Shown in pieces: positions 58,645 to 64,000 of a stretch of 64,000 nucleotides of DNA (its first letter is position 1; each line of letters begins with the position of its first letter). Source of the DNA: Siphonodentalium dalli (taxonomy: Eukaryota; Mollusca; Scaphopoda; Gadilida; Siphonodentaliidae). A program made the position numbers and the translations under genes. The notes under the pieces are model-generated. The model saw only the letters and a list, made by a program, of their open reading frames with translations, searched no databases and was not told where the DNA came from. The stretch is from NCBI GenBank assembly GCA_032622095.1, contig CP136061.1:258014077-258078076 (forward strand), given 5' to 3'.

Positions 58645-61600
58645 TTGCCAAGTTCTATTTCCATCATGTCGATATCACTTGAGCAGTACCGTGTATCAAT
58701 TGGACGTTTTGATCTTAAAAAGAGTGCCCACTTGCCGAAAATATCAAAAATAAGCACAAGTAATCATCAAAGATGGAAAATGAAAATTCACCAATTTCTA
58801 CTGGGCATTATATTAGCAATTTTACTGGTAAGGGCTGGAGTAGAAAGAAACCCAGGGCCAGTCTGTGATAGATCAACGAAAACAATAACTATATTCCACC
58901 AGAACATACGAAGCATACGCCACAAACTCGAAAAAATAGTAGATTTTATCACTGATTACGATATCTTAGCTTTCACTGAAACTCACTTAGATCCCTCTTT
59001 TTCCTCAGAAAAACTAGAAATTACTGGTTATTGTAGCCCAATAAGAGAAGACAGAAATTCAGAAGGAGGTGGAATTTGTATATATTTTGCAGAGCATCTA
59101 ATATATCGTAGAAGACATGATCTGGAGTTTGATTCCTCAATAATTTGGTTCGAAATATGTTCAAAATCGCGACTATTCCTGTTCGGGTTGTCTTACAGAT
59201 CTGATCAATACTGTCACCCGAGTTATTGGGAATTATTGGAAACATCTATTCATGATGCATTAGACATAACTGAAAACATTATACTAACCAGAGATTACAA
59301 TTCAAATCTCCTTGATCCGGCCTCAAAATTAAATTATATAATCAACTTTTACACCCTCAAAAACGTAGTCACGTCCCCAACAAGAGTTACTCAAAGTTCT
59401 CAAACACTTTTGGACCCTATAATTATTAACGGCGATTTTAATCTGCAAGATGCTGATACCATAGATTTGGAAATTTCTGACCATTACGGTGTCTATGCGA
59501 CCCTCTGTTATGATAATACTCGCACATCCTCTTTTAAAAGACAAATCTGGGACTATAAACACGCTGACTTCGTAAGGGCGGGTAATCTGATAAACGACCT
59601 GAAATGGAATAATCTTCTTCTCCCCCTTGAATTAAATGAAGCTGCAGAACTGTTCACTAAAACATTTCTCGATATTATGTACAAATGTATCCCATTTAAA
59701 CATGTCACCATCCGAACAAATGATAAACCATGGTTTAATTCAGAAATCCGCAGACAGATAAGACGTAGAGACAGGTTGAGATCGATTGCTATTAAAAAAA
59801 ATACCACAGAAACATGGAAAAAATTTAAACAATGTCGAAATCATATCAATAACATGAATAACTATGCTAAGGCACAATTTAATGAAAATTTAGAAGAACG
59901 CATTAGTACATCTGATTCAAAAGACTACTGGCAATTAATTAATTACCTCCTCAACAAGAAAAAGACAACATTAATTCCCCCGCTGTATAGCCTAGAAGGT
60001 GGGGTAAAAATGGATTCTAAATCATATGAAATTAACGATTTTGAAAATGCACAAATTCTAAACAAAAGATTCATTTTAAATTCCTCACTTGATGATTCAA
60101 GAAAATCATTACCCCCGTTGACCTCTAAAACACAGAATATACTGACTGAAATTCCTTTCGAAATGCAAGAGGTAATTGATGTTATACTAGCTTTGAAAAC
60201 AAATAAGGCACATGGACATGATGACATAAGTGCTAAAATGTTACGCTGTACTGCACAGCAGATTGCTTTACCGTTGTCATTACTATTTAAAAAATCTCTG
60301 GAGGTTGGAATATTCCCGTCATCTTGGAAAAATGCAAATGTTATACCAATCTTTAAAAAAGGGGACCCCGCTGATAGTGCCAATTACAGGCCGATTTCAT
60401 TGTTACCTTGTCTGGCCAAAGTATTTGAAAGATTGGTCCTAAAATATGTTTCCACTTTTTTTAATGAAAATAATCTTATTTACGAGCATCAATCCGGCTT
60501 CATGGCCGGTCACAGTACAGTTTATCAACTAATTGATATATATCACCACCTTTGCCAGAACCTAGATAAAGGTCTGTACACGTGTTCCATATTTTTTTGA
60601 TATTTCGAAAGCATTCGAAAGGGTCTGGCATAAGGGGCTAATATATAAATTGCAGCAATATGGGATTGCAGGAAAACTTTTGAACTGGTTTCAAGATTAC
60701 TTAGTAAATAGACGACAAAGAGTCCTGGTAAACAATACTTACTCTAAATTTGAAATTATACCATCCGGAGTGCCCCAAGGGTCCACAATGGGGCCTTTTC
60801 TCTTCTTAATTTATATAAACGATCTGCCCAACAATCTCTGCTCTAAAGCTCGAATGTACGCCGACGACACCTGCATCACTGCTTCTCACTATGACCTACA
60901 ATCCCTAGCTAGACAACTCAACAATGATCTCGAAATCGTATCACAATGGGCCAACAACTAGCTTGTAAACTTTAACCCAGCAAAGACCAAAGCTATGTCA
61001 TTTTCCCTAACTAACAAAGACCAGGCCCCAAAACTATTTTTCGAAAACCAAGAAATAACCTTCATTAAATCGCATAGACACCTCGGTCTCGATATCCAAG
61101 CAAATTTGAATTGGAATGATCACATTGAAAATATATGTCGACGAGTATCAGGGAGACTATCCCAACTCAGAAAATTTAAATACAGTATCGACAGAAAGAC
61201 GCTTGAAAAAATTTACTTATATTTTGCCTATAATGGACTATTCTGATATTGTCTGGGCGAACGCACCAAAATACTTGACTGATAAACTTGAAAGACTTCA
61301 TAAAGAAGCTGCCATAATTGTAACGGGACTAAACCGATCGGTATCCGATAAAGACCTACTCCTAGAAATCGGCTGGCCCACGCTCAGTAATAGACGCGAA
61401 CATCATCAGTTACATTACATATATAAAATTACTAACAACCTTGCACCCAACTACTTATCAACTATCTTACCTCCTCGTGCTGGCAATGTCTCGAGTTACT
61501 CAAAGCGGAACCCTGGAAACTTTTATTGTTACTTCTGTCACACAGAACATTTCAAAAAATCCTTCCTACCCTTTATGACACAATCATGGAATAAGCTTCC

Positions 61601-62018
61601 AATTATCGTAACTGATACGTTTAACCTAAAAGAATTTAAGGTCAATCTTAGTTTTATAGATTTGACCCTAAAACCACCTCCTTATTTTCAAACTGGGAGT
61701 CGGAAAGAAAATATAATTCATTCTAAAATTCGCAACGGTTGCAGTGAACTTCGCTTAGATATGTATGTTAACTTTATAGCCGAAAGCCCGGTGTGTAGTT
61801 GTGGCACAGAGATCGAGGATGCCCTTCACTTCTTTTTCGAATGTCCATTGTTCCGACCGCAAAGAACTAAATTATATGATAGACTAGATGAGTATGCTTT
61901 CACAATAGTAGACGTAAACCACTTCCTACGAGGCGCCCCAAGCATTCCACATCATCGAAACCAGCTACTCTTTTACATTGTACAAAAATATATAACAGAA
62001 AGTAAACGTTTCACTTAA
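58645..62018 (+). pseudogene. LINE ORF2: 2A leader, endonuclease, reverse transcriptase, zinc knuckle
   Basis: The first 651 codons are open. A leader ends in NPGP (residues 69-72). The endonuclease shows HQNIRS (85-90), TETHLD (111-116), GGGICIY (141-147), RDYN where GDFN is usual (216-219) and SDH (278-280). RT begins near 505, with KKGDPADSANYRPISLLPCL. At about 60591 a seven-T run gives a +1 shift. The next frame carries DISKAFERVWHKGL, GVPQGSTMGPFLFLIY and the catalytic MYADD. A TAG at 60959 replaces Trp in ANNxLVNFNP. A third change near 61225 shifts frame again, to IMDYSDIVWANAP and the CSCGTEIEDALHFFFEC knuckle. M46 (58780) is an alternative start that puts a hydrophobic stretch directly before 2A. 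Confidence 0.9.
58831..58860 (+). other. 2A-like ribosome-skipping motif
   Basis: The residues AGVERNPGP follow the hydrophobic stretch FLLGIILAILLV. The 2A consensus is D-[V/I]-E-x-N-P-G-P; here only the first Asp is replaced, by Gly. 2A sequences at the N-terminus of APE-type LINE proteins are described in sea urchins and other invertebrates, where they separate a short leader from the endonuclease-RT polyprotein. Activity with Gly at that position is uncertain. Confidence 0.75.
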
Positions 62019-62237
62019 CGAATAAAAATCGTAAACAACTTACGGCACAGGACCGGTATAACATCAATCACCAGACATCATCATCAACATTCTTATTATT
62101 ACATGTACATTATATCTGTTAATCATCTTGTTTAAACATTTGTGTAAATATTGTCGGGAGAGGGGCCACCTTAAGTTGTTATAACTTGTCCCCCAATCCC
62201 TTGTAAACTGAGTTACAATAAATATGTTTAAACCAGC
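62019..62237 (+). other. LINE 3' UTR
   Basis: Non-coding tail after the ORF2 stop. It contains AGGGGCCACCTTAAGTTGTT, then ATAACTTGTCCCCC, and ends with AGTTACAATAAATATGTTT. The AATAAA at 62217-62222 could serve as a poly(A) signal. Confidence 0.65.
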
Positions 62238-63094
62238 ATTCGGGCGAGATTACTCTATTCTTCTGTTTTGACTCCATATATCATTGGCAGATTGAAATGG
62301 AAAATAATAATTGGTCTGTGTAGGACTCTGTTTGTTGACGCATTGAATCACACGCTTTGCCTTGCAATTGTTTAGCTGCTTGCATAACTAGCAAAACAAA
62401 ACTAACACCATTATAATATTATAACACGGGCCCCGTTCCTATTTCAGCGCGCCACACGACTCGCTCAGCAACAACGAAAACATTAAAGGAACACATCGGG
62501 ACAACCCCATACCCCGGATTAAAGCTCGTGGGCTCTTCCCCATACACAATTCAATTCAAATCAATTCAATTCAACATACAACATTGAATTCAATTGAATT
62601 CAATTTTGCCGTGTCCAGACATGACGATTTTCTATGTGGAGATATTCTCAAAACAACAAACCGTGGGGCGAAGGAGAAGTTCACTCGATCTTTTCGACCA
62701 TCCCGGGCGCTTCGCGCCCAACCACTATCCTATATAAAAAATAGTTTTGTGGCATTCTAAATTCGTGCGGTATATGAGAACGGATACAATTACAATGCAA
62801 ATATAAAGGGCGCACGGTATGGTGGTATAATCGAAGTGCAGCGTGCATGGGGTTCTCTTCGGGTGATGGGTATAGGAATGGAATAGTTTAGTGTTATGGC
62901 TGGGGGTATAGCAAATAATAGCATGCATGGATACTCTGTTCACATATAGCTTCACAGCTTAACAGCGTTTTGGTGTATAGTTTAGTGCTTGTTATGAACA
63001 TTTAAAGTGATGTTAAACACTCCAGTTGGGTGATCAAATAGATATGGAGAATAATCTTGCTCAAAGTAGTTATTTTTATGAATATTAATCCAAA
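62238..63094. other. spacer with an AATTCA inverted repeat
   Basis: At 62546-62606, AATTCAATTCAAATCAATTC on the left faces TTGAATTCAATTGAATTCAA on the right, making an imperfect foldback of AATTC words. A GC-rich stretch (62425-62520, 62640-62725) surrounds it and includes GGGCGCTTCGCGCCC, a perfect short hairpin. A 90-bp phrase (GCATGGATACTC... TTCACAGCTTAACA... GAACATTTAAA) at about 62926-63006 returns at 63436-63511. No gene was recognised. Confidence 0.5.
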
Positions 63095-63395
63095 TTTATA
63101 ACACACACCGTCAGTCTTATATATTTATTAAATGCAATGAGTATCGATGGCGAAATCATTTGCGTTAGTTTATCGCCGATTGTTGCGTCACGAATCGAGA
63201 TGTAAACATTTACAATTAAGCGTATAGTTCAAACGGTGTTTTCTATGGAGTTGTATGGTCGATTTATTTGAGATTTTGTGCGATGTTATTAGAATGCTAT
63301 ATTCCCCCAGTTTGGCATAGCGCGTGAATACTAATTTATCGGTTTCACGCACCCGAACTAGTCCATAATATGTCTATAAATATAAATATTATTTG
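63095..63395 (+). repeat. dispersed repeat, inverted partner of 40.0-40.3 kb
   Basis: Carries CACACACCGTCAGTCTTATA, then TATCGATGGCGAAATCATTT, then GTTAGTTTATCGCCGA, then ATTTACAATTAAGCGTA, then GCGATGTTATTAGAATGC, then CACGCACCCGAACTAGT. All have counterparts in the same order on the minus strand of 39985-40290. Confidence 0.75.
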
Positions 63396-63854
63396 ACCGT
63401 TTGGTAAGAACGCTGCCTGGTGCAAATACTAGAATGCATGGATACTCACGTGTAGGTTCACAGCTTAACAACGTTTCGGTGTACTTTTATGCTTGGTATG
63501 AACATTTAAATATAAGTATTATATGACAGTTTGATAAGTATGTATCTTGGTCGTATAATTTGGATTTAGATTGTAGCAGGAAGTTTGTGCGCTGCCTGCA
63601 TGGCGCGATTGCTATCCTTGTCTCTGTATATTGTGTTATATGCAGAACTGCTCACCCCCCAGTTTGGACCTTTCGCACACAATATTGCAACGGGGGGATC
63701 GATTGACGGACGACAGTTCTAGTGTGTGAAATCGCACTAGGATCACACACTCCAGATCTAATGCATACATATGCAGACATATGTGCATTTCGAAGAGGAG
63801 GTCGCTTGTTGCTTACCAATATTTACGTGAGTGTTCATATTTCGAATAATATGT
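63396..63854. other. spacer with second copy of a 90-bp phrase
   Basis: 63436-63511 repeats the GCATGGATACTC / TTCACAGCTTAACA phrase from 62926-63006. The rest is unassigned. GTGTGTGAAATCGCACTAGG then ATCACACACT near 63721-63750 forms a small dyad. Confidence 0.45.
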
Positions 63855-63960
63855 GTCATTATTATGGTCCCATTCAGACATGGGAGCCGCATTATTGTGT
63901 CACACTCAGACATGGGAGCCGCATTATTATGGTCCCACCCATGCATTGAACCGCATTATT
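63855..63960. repeat. 32-bp direct repeat, about three copies
   Basis: GACATGGGAGCCGCATTATT occurs at 63878 and 63910. A more diverged CCATGCATTGAACCGCATTATT follows at 63939. The linking phrase varies between ATGGTCCCATTCA and GTGTCACACTCA. Confidence 0.8.
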
Positions 63961-64000
63961 GTATTATAATGCACTAATCATTCCGTTTATATTAATATTG

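Larger units (their letters stand above)
58640..62237 (+). mobile_element. near-full-length APE-type LINE with 2A leader, inactive
   Basis: A non-LTR retrotransposon copy with ORF2 (endonuclease, reverse transcriptase, zinc knuckle), a 3' UTR from 62019, and an apparent end at AATAAATATGTTT near 62230. No separate ORF1 was found upstream, and the 5' end is not defined (58200-58640 could be 5' UTR or flank). No target-site duplication could be identified by eye. The domain order and the C-terminal knuckle fit the CR1/L2 group. Three inactivating changes are visible and the rest is clean, so the copy is fairly young compared with the other LINE relics here. Confidence 0.88.

Noticed and set aside
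1-64000. Telomere repeats, rRNA genes, LTR retrotransposons
   Set aside because: No TTAGGG array, no rRNA-like sequence, and no paired long terminal repeats or aspartic protease/integrase motifs were seen on either strand by eye.

Overview
The window reads as AT-rich, repeat-dominated eukaryotic DNA from a marine invertebrate. A bivalve mollusc is my best guess. The support is several APE-type non-LTR retrotransposons (two with 2A-like peptides), a Tc1/mariner element, TA- and TTAA-flanked MITE-like elements, minisatellites, a 24-kb satellite, candidate splice sites, and a poly-C/CCGT-rich insert of a style I recall from bivalve genomes (recollection, not checked). There is no bacterial-style gene organisation, and no intact host gene can be demonstrated.

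Layout, left to right. 1-1437: a 163-bp satellite in three-monomer higher-order units. 2.0-3.3 kb: the 3' end of a dead LINE, flanked on both sides by the same short minisatellite. 4.2-4.75 kb: a 57-bp minisatellite whose period is a whole number of codons. 8.8-9.06 kb: a cluster of CTTAAG-centred repeats. 9.8-11.2 kb: a Tc1-type DD34E transposon with recognisable ends and a frameshifted transposase. 11.5-35.42 kb: about 24 kb of a 55-bp satellite containing multi-kilobase internal duplications. 35.4-39.2 kb: two nearly identical 1078-bp segments (offset 2656 bp) carrying exon-like minus-strand frames and a LINE relic. 36-47 kb: at least nine copies, in both orientations, of an unnamed repeat family. 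42.2-47.28 kb: a 1.456-kb unit present three times in tandem. Copy A carries a 796-bp TA-flanked MITE and copy C a 0.6-kb poly-C/CCGT insert, each absent from the other copies, so empty and filled sites sit side by side. 48.2-49.0 kb: a 147-bp hairpin and a 77-bp minisatellite. 50.9-53.5 kb: a dead minus-strand LINE with a 2A-like leader, whose deleted endonuclease region has become a six-copy 135-bp tandem repeat. 53.55-53.85 kb: an exon-like frame ending at a good splice donor. 55.06 kb: a 137-bp piggyBac-like MITE. 58.6-62.2 kb: the best preserved LINE, with 2A-like leader, endonuclease, reverse transcriptase and C-terminal zinc knuckle, broken by two frameshifts and one stop.

The window is best read as a record of mobile-element invasion, decay and tandem amplification. 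The most informative points are the empty/filled insertion sites in the 42-47 kb triplication, the minisatellite born from a deletion junction inside a dead LINE, the 2A-like leaders on two unrelated-looking LINEs, and the satellite edge that coincides exactly with a segmental-duplication breakpoint.
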